Counted from the stretch's first letter, positions 16,421 through 26,403 are shown. The stretch: 64,000 nt of DNA from Phycisphaerae bacterium (GCA_029260215.1 JAJDDQ010000066.1:167270-231269), one strand, 5' to 3'. Numbers and translations are program-made. Notes: a model not told the origin generated them from the letters alone.

Positions 16421-19400
16421 ATGGAACCGTCCCTACCTGCAAAATCCGTACAGTTCACACTCGACATTCGCGATTCGCGAAAGGGCGACAGTCAGTCCAC
16501 GCGCATTCGCAGGCCCATCACGCTCATCGGGTCGCGCGAGGGATGCCGCATTCGTACGGATTCCCCAAAAGTTTCACCGGTTCACTGTGCCCTGCTTCAC
16601 ACCGGCGAGGGTGTTTTCGTGCGCGATCTGGCCAGCGATCGGGGCACGTTCATCAACGGGGAGGCGGAGGGGTTGCGGGCGCTTAGTGCGGGCGACCGCA
16701 TTCGCATCCACCGCTGGGAGTTTGTGGCGGACATCGCGACGCTGACGGATGCGGCGCTCGAAGCGTCGTGGGCTGGATCGCGATCGGACTGTTCGATCCG
16801 CATTACCTGTTCCAAGAGTGCCGAGGTGTGGCATTTCAATCAGCCGGCGGTCCTCCTTGGGCGCAGCAGTCGTTGCGATGTTGTGCTGGAGGATTCCAAG
16901 GCTTCGCGGGCGCATGCGCTGTTGTTCAAGGTCGGCGAGGAATGGGTGCTTGGCGATCTCTTGAGTGCCAACAAAACGGCACTGAACGGTGAAGAGGTTG
17001 ACGTTTCGCGTGTGGTGCGCGACGGCGATTTGATCCGGATCGGGCGGCGGGAGGTTTTGTTTGAGCTGGCGGCTGTTTCGACGGGCGGATCACCTGAGTC
17101 GCCCGCAGTGACTTTGGAAACGGTTGAGGCTGAGGATCGCGCGGGCGCGGAATCTGCCCGGCTGGAGCGGGTCGCGACTGAGCAGGCTGGGGAGCGTCAA
17201 AGGCTGGATGTGATTGCGGGCGAAGTCGCTTCAAAGCAGCTTGAAATCGAAGAGGCTGAAGCGTCGCTGGCGGAGGAACGGAAGCGTCTGGCGAACGAGG
17301 CTGATGGGCTGTGCGGTCGCGAAGCGGAGTTGACGGAGCTTTCGGCGGGGCTTGCGTCTGAGGGTGAGGCGATTCAATCGCGCGAAGCAGACTTGCTGAA
17401 GCGCGAGAAGGCTGCTTGCGATTCGGAGCGTGTGCTTCGTGAACGTGCGGACGAGCAATCGCGCGTTGAGGCGGAACTGGCGGAGCGCGAAGCCGAGCAG
17501 GCGCGTGTGCCGTTGGCGTTGAGCGAGCGTGAGGCTGAGCTGGCTGGGGACCGGGCGGCGTGCGTGGCAGAGCGGGATGCGTTGGACGCTCGGGCGCGGA
17601 AGCTGACCGACGAGGGGAAGCTGCTCGACATCACGATGAGTGAAGCGTCAAAGCGCGACGGTGAGTTTGATGCGGTTCGGGGCGAGATGGCTCGACAAAG
17701 GGAGACGCTTGAGGGGCTTGGGTGTCGATTGCAGGAGCAGTCGCGTGAGATCGCGCAGGAGGCTGACGCAGCCGCGCTGGCTCGCGAGGAATTGGGTGCG
17801 CGTGAGAAGGGTTTGCGGGATCGCGCACGGGAACTGAAGGCGGTCGAAGACTCGCTGAAGTCGCGCGAGGAGGCTGCGGAACAGGTCGCCGTCGAGCGTG
17901 CCCGCGAATTGGACGAACGCGATGCGGAGTTGGCTGCCCGTTGTGAGTCTTTGGAACGTGAGCGAACTGAACACGCGGCTGCGCGGGTGGAAGCGGACCG
18001 GGAGATTGAAGAACGTCGCAAGGCGATGGAGAAACAGGATTCGGAACTTGCGGCTGAGCGGGATGAGTTGAAACGACAGGCCGATGATTTGGCTGAACGG
18101 GTTGCGGAGTTGGACGGGCGGCGTGCGGAAGTTGATCGCGACGAAACGCGCGTGGCGGCGATTGAGGCTGAACTCGGCGAACGGGCGGAAGTGCTGGGTC
18201 AGCGCGAGGTCGCTTTGTCGGGGCGGGAGGACATCGAAGCCAAAGCGCTCGGCGAGCGCGAGGCGACGTTGACCGAGGCTGAAGAAGCGGTGGCGGGGCG
18301 TGCGGCCGAGCTCGATGCGCGTGCGGTTGAGCTTGATGAGCGGTCAAGTGCGCTGGACGCGCGTCAGGTTCAGTTGGAGGCGGACCGGGTTGCCGTCGAA
18401 GCATCGCGGGCGGAACTTTCCGACGTTGAGATCGAGCGGGGTGATATCGATCGCAAGTTGCAGGAACTGACGTCGGGGGTTTCGGAGTTGGCGCGTCGCG
18501 AGGAAGCGTTGTCCGGTCGTGCGGGCGAGGTGGACGAGCGACTCGCAGCCGTTCAAAAGCGTGAAAAACTGCTCGCCTCGGCGGAAACGGCGATCGCTGA
18601 AGAGCAGGACAAGCTTCTTGCGGAATCGGAGCGATTGAAGCAGGTTGGTGCCGAGGCGGATGCGCATCGCGCGAAGCTTGCGAAAATGGAGTCCGAGCGG
18701 GCTGAACGCGCGTCGGCTGATCGTGCGGAAATTGAGAAGCGGGCGTGCGCGCTTGAGGCGACGGCTACTTCATTGGAAGAACGGGAGCGGTTGGTCTTTC
18801 AGGCTGAGTTGGATGCCAAAGCTTCGAACGAACGGGCTGGGAAGCAGGCAGCCGATCTTGAATCGCGGGAAAAGGCGGTTGAACTTCTCACGTCTGCATT
18901 GGGCGAGCGTGAAACTCTGCTCTCGCGTCGCGATACGGAACAGGACAAGCGTGAGCATGCGTTGTCTGAGCTTGAGTCTGCGGCGGCGGCGAAGGCGGGC
19001 ACGCACGAATCGCGCGAGCGGGCGACGGCTGAGGACGTTGCGAAGCTGGCAGAGGATCGGAAGTCTCTGGCGTGCCAGGTTGAGGCACTCGCGCAGCGTG
19101 AGCGGGTGCTGCTTGAAAGTCAGGAGCGTCTTGCGGCTGCGGATCGTGATTGTGCTGAGCGTGCTGCGAAACTGAAGGCTGCGGAAGCTGCTTCGGTGAA
19201 ACAGATGGAGTCGCGCGTCGAGGAACTGGCGGGGCGTGCGACGGCGTTTGAGGCAGAGGAACGCGCACAGGCTAAGATTCGTGCGGAACTGGTGGCTGCC
19301 CTTGCGGACGGGCAATGTCTGCGGGCGGAGGTTGATGAGCGCGCCCGGCTGCTGGATGTTCGCGAGTCGGAGATGGCGGAGCTTGGCAAGGAGGTCGAGC

Positions 19401-20317
19401 GGTGTGCGGGCGATATCGACAGACAGGCTGAGGCGAATGAGGCTGACCGCGTGCGTCTGGCGAAGGAGGCGGAGGAGTTGGCCGCTCAGCGGGCGGCTGT
19501 GATCGCGGCTGAGAAGCGTCGCAAGCGGTGGTCCGAGCAGGCGTCGAAACTTGATGAACTGGAGAAGGATCTGGTTCGTCGCGAGCGCAGGCATGGGGAT
19601 GCGTCGCGTGCGATGGAAGCGCGCGAGACGGCTGTTGCGGATCGGCAGAGGGTGGTTGAGCAGTCTGAGGCTGACATTCACGAACGGCTGGAAGCGTTGT
19701 GTGCGGAGGAGCGGGAGACTTCGCAGGAGCGTAAAGCGGTTGAGGCTGGGAAGCGTGAGGTCGAGGAACTTCGGGTTGGGCTGGCGAAGCGGGAGGAGGC
19801 GCTTGCGGGGCGGGCGACGGAAGCGGATTCGCGTTCGCGTGAATTGGTGACGCTGAAGAACGAGTTGGACGGTCGCGATAAAGCTCTGGCGGATGCGACG
19901 CGTCGAGTCGAAAATGATCGTCAAGCGTTGGCCCGTCGTAAGGAGGAAGTTGCATCGCTCGAGCGTGTGCTTGGGGCGCGAACGGGCGAGTTGGCTGACC
20001 GGGAAAGTCGTGTCGAGCGCATGGAGCGTGACGCTGTTGACGGGCGAGGGCAGCCCGTTCGGGAAGGCAAGCGAAGTCGGGTTCAGGACAGGCCTGCGAC
20101 GCTTCGGCAGATGCAGGCGCAGCGTCAGTCGGCTGCTCAGGCTCGCGTGCGGTCGGCGAGCGTGGAGTCGGATGCGGATGCGGAGGAATTGGATTTCACG
20201 TTTGAAATGCGTGATGGATTGCCGCACGATGACGGTATCGGGGCGGCGGCGCAGCGCGGGCTGGGGCGAGAGGCGTCGCGATTGTTGAAGACGCCTTCGA
20301 GGCGATTGCGGGCGTGA
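16421..20317 (+). CDS. Giant double-FHA, coiled-coil protein
   Basis: 1298 residues. Two FHA domains lie at the N-terminus: ~33-105 (LIGSREGCRIRT ... SDRGTFINGE) and ~143-215 (LLGRSSRCDVVLED ... NKTALNGEEV). FHA domains bind phosphothreonine peptides. From ~240 to ~1210 the protein is an almost uninterrupted Glu/Ala/Arg-rich coiled coil with heptad-like repeats (AEL, REA, ELDER), followed by a short non-helical tail. No signal peptide or membrane segment, so cytoplasmic. The next gene, a J-domain/TPR protein, starts 35 bases later. A filament or scaffold that docks to phosphoproteins is a reasonable inference; Ser/Thr kinases occur in this organism (59979-63311). Confidence 0.82.
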   Translation: MEPSLPAKSVQFTLDIRDSRKGDSQSTRIRRPITLIGSREGCRIRTDSPKVSPVHCALLHTGEGVFVRDLASDRGTFINGEAEGLRALSAGDRIRIHRWEFVADIATLTDAALEASWAGSRSDCSIRITCSKSAEVWHFNQPAVLLGRSSRCDVVLEDSKASRAHALLFKVGEEWVLGDLLSANKTALNGEEVDVSRVVRDGDLIRIGRREVLFELAAVSTGGSPESPAVTLETVEAEDRAGAESARLERVATEQAGERQRLDVIAGEVASKQLEIEEAEASLAEERKRLANEADGLCGREAELTELSAGLASEGEAIQSREADLLKREKAACDSERVLRERADEQSRVEAELAEREAEQARVPLALSEREAELAGDRAACVAERDALDARARKLTDEGKLLDITMSEASKRDGEFDAVRGEMARQRETLEGLGCRLQEQSREIAQEADAAALAREELGAREKGLRDRARELKAVEDSLKSREEAAEQVAVERARELDERDAELAARCESLERERTEHAAARVEADREIEERRKAMEKQDSELAAERDELKRQADDLAERVAELDGRRAEVDRDETRVAAIEAELGERAEVLGQREVALSGREDIEAKALGEREATLTEAEEAVAGRAAELDARAVELDERSSALDARQVQLEADRVAVEASRAELSDVEIERGDIDRKLQELTSGVSELARREEALSGRAGEVDERLAAVQKREKLLASAETAIAEEQDKLLAESERLKQVGAEADAHRAKLAKMESERAERASADRAEIEKRACALEATATSLEERERLVFQAELDAKASNERAGKQAADLESREKAVELLTSALGERETLLSRRDTEQDKREHALSELESAAAAKAGTHESRERATAEDVAKLAEDRKSLACQVEALAQRERVLLESQERLAAADRDCAERAAKLKAAEAASVKQMESRVEELAGRATAFEAEERAQAKIRAELVAALADGQCLRAEVDERARLLDVRESEMAELGKEVERCAGDIDRQAEANEADRVRLAKEAEELAAQRAAVIAAEKRRKRWSEQASKLDELEKDLVRRERRHGDASRAMEARETAVADRQRVVEQSEADIHERLEALCAEERETSQERKAVEAGKREVEELRVGLAKREEALAGRATEADSRSRELVTLKNELDGRDKALADATRRVENDRQALARRKEEVASLERVLGARTGELADRESRVERMERDAVDGRGQPVREGKRSRVQDRPATLRQMQAQRQSAAQARVRSASVESDADAEELDFTFEMRDGLPHDDGIGAAAQRGLGREASRLLKTPSRRLRA

Positions 20318-20352
20318 CTGCGGCGGCGGACAATGGTTGAATCTAGGGTACG

Positions 20353-22968
20353 ATGGCGAATATGAAGCCGGTTACGAGGAAAGCATCCTGGCTGAGGCGC
20401 GTTTTGAGCGTCGCGACGAACGGGCACGCTGGTCCGGGGCGGTCGCATGGCGGCGCGCTCACAACGACCATGCCCCGGTTCATGCTCGCGGGCCGATTTA
20501 TCATGCACTTGGCTCAAGATCGTGAGCCGTCGGATTTGGATGGGGCGGAGTCGTTTTTGAGCGAAGTCTGGCGATTGGCCGACGGTGCCAAGGGTAAGCT
20601 GGATGCGTCGGTCTTGCCCGCGATGCGTGAATCGGTACTGAGCGACGCGGGCGATCTTTCGTCGTTGCATGCTGCCTGCTCGGCTGCACCGGGTTCGGCT
20701 GCGTTCGTTCTTGATCTGGGCTGGCGATACTTGGCGACGGGCGATGGGGTGACGGCGACGGACTATTCGATGATGTGTCGTTTGTCGCGTCGGATCGGTG
20801 CGAACGAGATGGAGATCGTGTCCACGTCGCTGCGTTTCACCCGGCGAGGTCGGCCTGCCAACGGTGCGTTGCGCGAGGATTGTTTTCGCAAGCTGGATGT
20901 TGATTCCGGAGCTGACGAATCGACCGTTCGAAAGGCGTTTCGCCGTCTGACGCTGCGCTATCACCCCGATCGGCATGCGGAGGCGGATGCGTCCGTGCAG
21001 CGGGAGATGCAGGATCGGTTCGTGGACATCCGTCAGGCGTACGAGCTTCTGACCGATGGATCGTTGAATGTGTCCGACGGGTTGGTTGGTCTGACGGCGC
21101 GGGGCGGATTGGCGCGGATGGGCAACGGGGATTCTGTCGTCTGCTTTTTCTGCAACCACGCGGTGTCTCAGCGGAATGGTGATTTGACCGGTTCGACGCG
21201 TTGTGTGCGCTGCCGGTCGTTGGTGCTGTTCGATCGGCAGGTCGCGGAGGGGTTTCGTCGCAAGTGGAACGCTCGTTTCGGAGGCAGCAGCCGGCGACGC
21301 GAGAGTGCGCACGCGATGGGTTTGGACATCGGCGACGGGGAGCCTGCGTCGGCTGCGTATTTCCAGACCGGTGAGGGGCATGTCCGGGCGGAGCGTTTTG
21401 CGGAGGCGATCGAGCCGCTCAGTCAGGCGATCCGACTCGACCCGATGCATGTGACAGCCCAGTTCAATTTGGGTGTTGCGTTCGGTCGTTTGAATCGTCA
21501 TACGGAGGCGGCTGCGGCGTTTGGGGCGGCGGTTCGTTTGAATCCCAATCATGCGACGGCGCACCTTAATCTCGGTTTGTCACATTCTCATTTGGGCGGT
21601 TATGACCGGGCGGTCGAGCCGTTTCAGCGTGCGATTCGTCTTGCGCCCAATCACGCAATTGCCCACGTCAGTCTAGGGCATTGCTTTTGGCAACTAGGGC
21701 AGTTTGAAGATGCGCGGCGTTCGATCGAGTGCGGTTTGACGCATCAGCCGGGCGACGCTTCGGCGTTTCGACTGCTGGGAATCGTCTGCATGGCGCTCGG
21801 CCGGTATGAGAAGGCGAAGGACGCGCTGCGCAGGTCGGTGCAGTTGGAAGGGGGCGACGCGTCGGCTTATACGAATCTGGGGCTGTGCTATGTTCAGACT
21901 GGGGACGACCACGTTGCGTTGGAGTACTTCGAGTCAGCGTTGAAACTTGTTTCGGATGATGCGTTGCTGCACACGCGGATGGGGAACTCGCTGTTGGCCG
22001 ACGGGGATTATTCGGCTGCGGCTGCTTGTTATGAAAAGGCGTTGGCGATTGATGAGAGTGGGTCGGCTGCCCGGTTTAATCTTGCGCTGTGTCAAATTTC
22101 TGCTGGCCGGCATGAGTCGGCTGTGTGTCATCTGGAGCGTGTTGTGGCGACCAACCCGGCCGACGCCGAGGGGCTGCGGTTGCTGGGTTCGTCGTTGATT
22201 ACGCTGGGGCGATATGAAGAGGCGCGGCAATCGCTTGAATGCGTGACACGCGATAATGATGCCGATGCGGAGGCGTATTATTTTTTGGGGATTGCGTTTG
22301 ACATGCTTGGCGAGTTGGAGCTTGCCCGGCGGGCGTATGCGCGGGCGATCGAAGTTGATGGGGATCATTTCGATGCGCGGCTGGCGCTGGGGCGGGGGCT
22401 TCTTGCGAACGGCGATTTCGATATTGCGATTGAACATCTTGAGCAGGCGATGAAGACAGGTTCCGATGACGCGGTGGTTCAGGCGGTGTTCGGGCGGGCG
22501 TTGCGATGCGCGGGGCAACATGAGCGTGCCGTCGAGGTGCTCGAACGTGCGAAGCAATCGGCACCGTTGGATGGCGACGTGTTTTTCGATCTGGGGTGTT
22601 CGTACCTGTCGCTCGATCGGCTGACTGAGGCTGTCGATGCGTTTGAGCGGGCGACGCAATTGAATCCCGAAGAGGCTAATGCTTACTTTAACGCTGCGCT
22701 GACCTGCTGGAATTTGAAGCGATGCGATGACGCGGTTGCGTTTCTGCAAGCGGGGTTGCGCGTTAAGCCGGACGACGCCGATGCTCATCGCCAGTTGGGT
22801 AGAATCTTTTGCGCTCAGCAGCGTTACGCAGACGCGGTGCGGTCGCTTCGTGAGGCTATTCGCATTAATCCTAAGGATGCTCAGGCGCACAAGTGGTTGG
22901 CCGTCGCGTTTTCGGGGATCGATGCGACGGATGGAAATCGCGACCGCGCCGCCGATCCACATCGTTGA
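20353..22968 (+). CDS. J-domain, zinc-ribbon, multi-TPR protein
   Basis: 871 residues. A DnaJ-like J domain lies at ~177-240 with the HPD motif intact (H204-P205-D206, in LRYHPDRH), implying interaction with an Hsp70. A zinc ribbon follows (C264-x2-C267 ... C284-x2-C287). From ~334 to ~860 there are about 15 tetratricopeptide repeats (for example AIRLDPMHVTAQFNLGVAFGRL split over two helices). No G/F-rich region, so it is not a classical DnaJ. No signal peptide. The N-terminal ~60 residues are basic, and the exact start among several ATGs is uncertain. Likely co-transcribed with the FHA/coiled-coil gene; a chaperone adaptor for a large assembly is inference. Confidence 0.82.
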   Translation: MANMKPVTRKASWLRRVLSVATNGHAGPGRSHGGALTTTMPRFMLAGRFIMHLAQDREPSDLDGAESFLSEVWRLADGAKGKLDASVLPAMRESVLSDAGDLSSLHAACSAAPGSAAFVLDLGWRYLATGDGVTATDYSMMCRLSRRIGANEMEIVSTSLRFTRRGRPANGALREDCFRKLDVDSGADESTVRKAFRRLTLRYHPDRHAEADASVQREMQDRFVDIRQAYELLTDGSLNVSDGLVGLTARGGLARMGNGDSVVCFFCNHAVSQRNGDLTGSTRCVRCRSLVLFDRQVAEGFRRKWNARFGGSSRRRESAHAMGLDIGDGEPASAAYFQTGEGHVRAERFAEAIEPLSQAIRLDPMHVTAQFNLGVAFGRLNRHTEAAAAFGAAVRLNPNHATAHLNLGLSHSHLGGYDRAVEPFQRAIRLAPNHAIAHVSLGHCFWQLGQFEDARRSIECGLTHQPGDASAFRLLGIVCMALGRYEKAKDALRRSVQLEGGDASAYTNLGLCYVQTGDDHVALEYFESALKLVSDDALLHTRMGNSLLADGDYSAAAACYEKALAIDESGSAARFNLALCQISAGRHESAVCHLERVVATNPADAEGLRLLGSSLITLGRYEEARQSLECVTRDNDADAEAYYFLGIAFDMLGELELARRAYARAIEVDGDHFDARLALGRGLLANGDFDIAIEHLEQAMKTGSDDAVVQAVFGRALRCAGQHERAVEVLERAKQSAPLDGDVFFDLGCSYLSLDRLTEAVDAFERATQLNPEEANAYFNAALTCWNLKRCDDAVAFLQAGLRVKPDDADAHRQLGRIFCAQQRYADAVRSLREAIRINPKDAQAHKWLAVAFSGIDATDGNRDRAADPHR

Positions 22969-23014
22969 GTGTCGCATTCATGTTTCGCATTCCAGATTCG
23001 TCTCCCTGATGATC

Positions 23015-23041
23015 CGCACGAACTGAAGTTCGCGGGTCGTT
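23015..23041 (-). repeat. Covarying hairpin repeat, copy 2
   Basis: CGCAC-GAAC-TGAA-GTTC-GCGGGTCGTT. The stem pair is GAAC/GTTC instead of the GGAC/GTCC of copies 1 and 5. It lies between the convergent TPR gene and the TauE/SafE gene. Confidence 0.7.
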
Positions 23042-23060
23042 GGCGCGTAGCTGAAAACGT

Positions 23061-23795
23061 CTACCCGGAACAGTGGCAGTCGTTCGTTGTTGCGTGGCCG
23101 CCGGGCAGCCAGTGGCAAGGCACGAAGGGCAGGCCTCGGGCGATGGTGGCCAACCCGAGCAGCAGGACGAACGAGGCTGCGATTTGGTGAATGCGGTGCC
23201 GGAACTTTTTCGTTGCGAACGCGGCTCCGCAACCGAGTGCAGCCATTGCTGGTACGGTGCCCAGTCCGAAGAGCGACATGATGGTCATGCCGCGGAGTGG
23301 GTTGGCCGACGCGACGGCCAGTGCGAGAAATGCGTAAAGCAATCCGCAGGGCAGGAAGCCGGTGAAGACGCCGGCCAGCAGAAAGTGCCGACGGGATCGC
23401 CCTGTTACGAAGCAGGCCATCACCGGGCTTATCGCGCGTGCGAGCAGTTTTCTGATGGGTGCGAAGCGACCGCCGAAGGATTCCGAGTTGAAACGAAACA
23501 AGACGCTGACAGCTACCAGAAGCATGATGATGCCCGATGCGACGGAGGCTGCCTGCTGTACGCCGACCATGAGGCCGGTCCAATGCGACAGTCTTGCTCC
23601 GGCGACGCCGGCCAACGCACCGAGAAATGTGTAGGTGAAAATCCGGCCTGCGCTGTATACGAGTTGGTTGACGAGCGTTTCGGCCAGCGCGGGCTTCGTC
23701 GCGCCGATGGCCAATGCGAAACCCCCGCACATGCCGACGCAATGTGCGGAGCCGAGCAATCCGCCTATGAAATACGCCATCGGTTCGAGTGTCAT
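23061..23795 (-). CDS. TauE/SafE-family membrane protein of the cbb3 oxidase cluster
   Basis: 244 residues from ATG 23795, which overlaps the stop of the copper ATPase gene as ATGA; a longer frame from 23933 runs through that gene and is rejected. Six or so membrane segments, with the family motifs GSAHCVGMCGGFALAIG at the N-terminus and FTGFLPCGLLYAFLALA in the middle. Members next to ccoI are thought to help export or handle copper or sulfur compounds in cbb3 oxidase maturation. The C-terminus ends in a His/Cys-containing tail (CHWLPGGHATTNDCHCSG) that may bind metal. Last gene of the operon. Confidence 0.85.
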   Translation of the reverse strand: MTLEPMAYFIGGLLGSAHCVGMCGGFALAIGATKPALAETLVNQLVYSAGRIFTYTFLGALAGVAGARLSHWTGLMVGVQQAASVASGIIMLLVAVSVLFRFNSESFGGRFAPIRKLLARAISPVMACFVTGRSRRHFLLAGVFTGFLPCGLLYAFLALAVASANPLRGMTIMSLFGLGTVPAMAALGCGAAFATKKFRHRIHQIAASFVLLLGLATIARGLPFVPCHWLPGGHATTNDCHCSG

Positions 23796-25897
23796 GCGAT
23801 GCGGGCCTCGATGCGGTGCGAGTTTGCGACGACGAACAGGCTGCTGGCGATCATGGCGAGGGACGCAAAGATGGGATGGAGCAAGCCGGCAGCGGCCAAC
23901 CCGATGCCTACGATGTTGTACCCGACCGCCCACGCGAGATTTTGTTTGACCGTGCGTACGCTCGCAGCCGCCAGGTCGAATGTCCAGGGCAGCAATTCCA
24001 GATTGTTGCCCACGAGGCAGACGTCGGCGGATTCGCGGGCGACATCGGCTCCGCAGCCCAGGGCGATCCCCACATCCGCGGCCGCCAGCGCGGGGGCGTC
24101 GTTGATGCCGTCGCCGACCATTGCGGTCGTTCCTTGTGCGGAGGCGGCGCGCACGAATTCGAGCTTGTCTTCCGGGCGCATGCCTGATTCTACGGGGATT
24201 CCGAGCTTGCGTCCCAACGCTGCGGCGCGTTCGGCGCGGTCGCCGGTCAGAATGGCGACGTGCATGCCGCGATCGATCATTTGGCGGACGACGCTTGTTG
24301 TCTCCGGGCGAGGCTCATCCGCAAGAGTGAAGACACCGCGAACCTCCGACCCGACGCTCAAGAGGGCCGTGCCCAGTCCAGCTTCGCCGGCCGCCGCGAT
24401 GGCTTGATGAGCGTCCTCGCCGACGGCGACGCCATAATCGCGCATCATACGCTCGTTGCCAAGCTGCACACGCTCGCCTGATTCCTCAACGATACCACTC
24501 ACGCCCGAGCCGGAGAAACTCTTGACACTGGTCACGTCGCGCGAGGCCATGTTCATGCTGCCGGTGAAGCGTGTGATTGCGTCGGCTGCGTGGTGTGCGG
24601 ATTTTTCGGACAGCCCAGCCGCCATCGAGAGAAGATCGTTCCGCGAGCAGCCGTTGACTTCCGTCGTTTCGAATTCTGAAACACGGCTGCGCCCAGCGGT
24701 CAGCGTGCCAGTCTTGTCGAACAGCACGGTTTTGATGCCGACGAGCCGTTCCATTGCTTCGGTGTTGCGAAAGAGCACGCCCCGGCGAGCGGCCAACCCC
24801 ATCGCGGTCCACAGTGCCATTGGTGTTGCGATGCCGAGTGCGCAGGGGCAGGAAATCAGAGCGACCGCCAAGAGTGTCATGAGGCCTTCCTCAAACCCGG
24901 CGCGTGCGAAGGATAAGGTTCCAGCCCCCAAGGCAAACAAGAAAACGACGGGCACGAACAGGCCTGCGAGACGCTCGGTCAATCGTTCGATTCGCGATTT
25001 GTACGTTCGGGCCTCCCGAACCATCGCGACAAGTCTGGCCAGCGTTGAGTCCTCTCCGACCGCGTTGGCGCGAACGACCATGAACCCGTCGCGCAGCAGT
25101 GTCCCGCTTTGAACCGCCTGCCCGACTGTTCGATCTGTCGGGAGCGCCTCGCCGGTGATCATGCTCTCGTCCAGTTGGCCGCCGCCTTCAATGACCGTGC
25201 CATCGACCGGCACTGCCTGGCCTGCTTTGACGCAAATCTCGTCTCCGTTGCGAAGTTCCGCCGACGGGATTTGAACGACCTCGCGGCCTCGCCGGATTTC
25301 AACCGTATCGGGCAGTCGCCCGCGCAGGTCTTCGACCGCGCGGGCGGCGCTTAGCTTGCCTTTGGCCTCCAGCCATTTGCCCAGCGTGACCACGACGAGA
25401 ATCATGCACACGGTTTCGTAGTACACGTGGCCTGAGCCTTTGACGGTATTGATGACGGAGTAAGCCATTGCGGCTGCGACACCAGCGGCGAAGAGCAGGT
25501 CGCTTGAAATGCGTTTTTGCGAAAATTCCGCCAGTGCGTTTTCGAGGATTCCGATTCCGAGCAGCGCGACCACGGGCGTGGCGAACAGGAGCGAGCCGTA
25601 GCGAAACAGGGCGCGCAGTGTTTCGGAGGTTTCCGTGCTCGCCTCATTCCCGTAAAGGTCTCCGGAGTAAAGGAACAGGCTGAAGATCATCACGTTCATG
25701 GAGAGAAAGACGGCGGACCCGAGGCGGACAAGCATCCAGGAAACGCCGTCATCGGTTTTCCCGGCGTGTGCGACGCCGTCCGCGATGCGACAACCGTAGC
25801 AGCAATAGATGCGTTCGTCGGCCTGCTCTGAACCCGCAAGGACGCGCGTGGGCAGGCTGCAATAAGTGCATTCGGATGTGATGCTCGCCGCGGTCAC
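23792..25897 (-). CDS. ccoI: Copper-transporting P1B-type ATPase (CcoI-like)
   Basis: 701 residues. Pumps Cu+ across the inner membrane for assembly of the cbb3 oxidase CuB site. Visible features: CPC in the membrane (C350-P351-C352, SCPCALGIATP), the TGE actuator motif, phosphorylation site DKTGTLT (Asp about 394) and GDGINDAPAL hinge. In place of an HMA domain the N-terminus has cysteine pairs CTYC and CCYGC, typical of CcoI/FixI. The usual SEHP loop reads SEKSAHHAADAI, a variant. It lies directly downstream of the oxidase genes and is coupled to the TauE/SafE gene. Confidence 0.92.
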   Translation of the reverse strand: MTAASITSECTYCSLPTRVLAGSEQADERIYCCYGCRIADGVAHAGKTDDGVSWMLVRLGSAVFLSMNVMIFSLFLYSGDLYGNEASTETSETLRALFRYGSLLFATPVVALLGIGILENALAEFSQKRISSDLLFAAGVAAAMAYSVINTVKGSGHVYYETVCMILVVVTLGKWLEAKGKLSAARAVEDLRGRLPDTVEIRRGREVVQIPSAELRNGDEICVKAGQAVPVDGTVIEGGGQLDESMITGEALPTDRTVGQAVQSGTLLRDGFMVVRANAVGEDSTLARLVAMVREARTYKSRIERLTERLAGLFVPVVFLFALGAGTLSFARAGFEEGLMTLLAVALISCPCALGIATPMALWTAMGLAARRGVLFRNTEAMERLVGIKTVLFDKTGTLTAGRSRVSEFETTEVNGCSRNDLLSMAAGLSEKSAHHAADAITRFTGSMNMASRDVTSVKSFSGSGVSGIVEESGERVQLGNERMMRDYGVAVGEDAHQAIAAAGEAGLGTALLSVGSEVRGVFTLADEPRPETTSVVRQMIDRGMHVAILTGDRAERAAALGRKLGIPVESGMRPEDKLEFVRAASAQGTTAMVGDGINDAPALAAADVGIALGCGADVARESADVCLVGNNLELLPWTFDLAAASVRTVKQNLAWAVGYNIVGIGLAAAGLLHPIFASLAMIASSLFVVANSHRIEARIA

Positions 25898-25927
25898 GGC
25901 GGACTCCCCGGAAAGCGATTCCCGAAC

Positions 25928-26095
25928 CTAGAAGTAGTGCTTGGCGGACGGCACGAGGTTGATGATGAAATAGGCGATCGTGAATATCCAGAAGCCAATC
26001 CAGATGGCGCGCACGCCCCAGGGAATCCTGTGCGTTGTGTAGGTGTGGTACTGATGATCCTGGTCGGGCGTTGTGTTGCGGTCGCTCACGTTCAT
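25928..26095 (-). CDS. 55-residue single-span membrane protein of the cbb3 operon
   Basis: Translated directly from the sequence: a polar N-terminus (MNVSDRNTTPDQDHQYHTYT...), one hydrophobic helix (AIWIGFWIFTIAYFIINLV) and a short PSAKHYF end. Its ATG overlaps the stop of the preceding gene as ATGA, and it ends 31 bases before ccoI. Position and topology suit a small oxidase subunit or assembly factor (CcoQ- or CcoH-like in place), but no sequence motif proves it. Confidence 0.7.
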   Translation of the reverse strand: MNVSDRNTTPDQDHQYHTYTTHRIPWGVRAIWIGFWIFTIAYFIINLVPSAKHYF

Positions 26096-26403
26096 TCCTT
26101 CCAGTCGATGCCGTCAAGCCGATCGAGTTCGCGTTCGCGATCAAGCTGGTCGTATTTCGGCCCTTCGATGTCCTTGAACATGCCGTTGCGCATCGCCCAC
26201 ACGAACAGGCAGACGAACCCGGCTGTTGCGAACATGTAATTGAGCACGGGTATCAGAGCGAATCCGCCGCCGTCGGGTGTGCGGGCCATGCGGATAAACT
26301 CCTCGAACTTGGAACCGAAACCGTAAACTCCGGTTATCAGTGTGCCGGCGGCCATCGCAAGAACGACAATTTTTGAGACGTTACGTTTTTTCGGCTGCGT
26401 CAT
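26092..26403 (-). CDS. CcoS-like small membrane protein
   Basis: 103 residues with two membrane helices. The second half (LIPVLNYMFATAGFVCLFVWAM, then RNGMFKDIEGPKYDQL) matches the pattern of CcoS, the cbb3 assembly protein (hydrophobic helix followed by SGQFDDLEGP-like). The N-terminal helix is extra relative to normal CcoS (~50 residues). It overlaps ccoO by 23 bases and the 55-residue gene by 4, so all three are translationally linked. Confidence 0.65.
   Translation of the reverse strand: MTQPKKRNVSKIVVLAMAAGTLITGVYGFGSKFEEFIRMARTPDGGGFALIPVLNYMFATAGFVCLFVWAMRNGMFKDIEGPKYDQLDRERELDRLDGIDWKE

Noticed and set aside
18770..20227. 485-residue minus-strand ORF
   Set aside because: Antisense of the coiled-coil gene; Arg/Leu-rich shadow created by its repetitive codons.
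20137..22977. Long minus-strand ORFs over the J-domain/TPR gene
   Set aside because: Shadows; the plus-strand frame has complete J-domain and TPR motifs.
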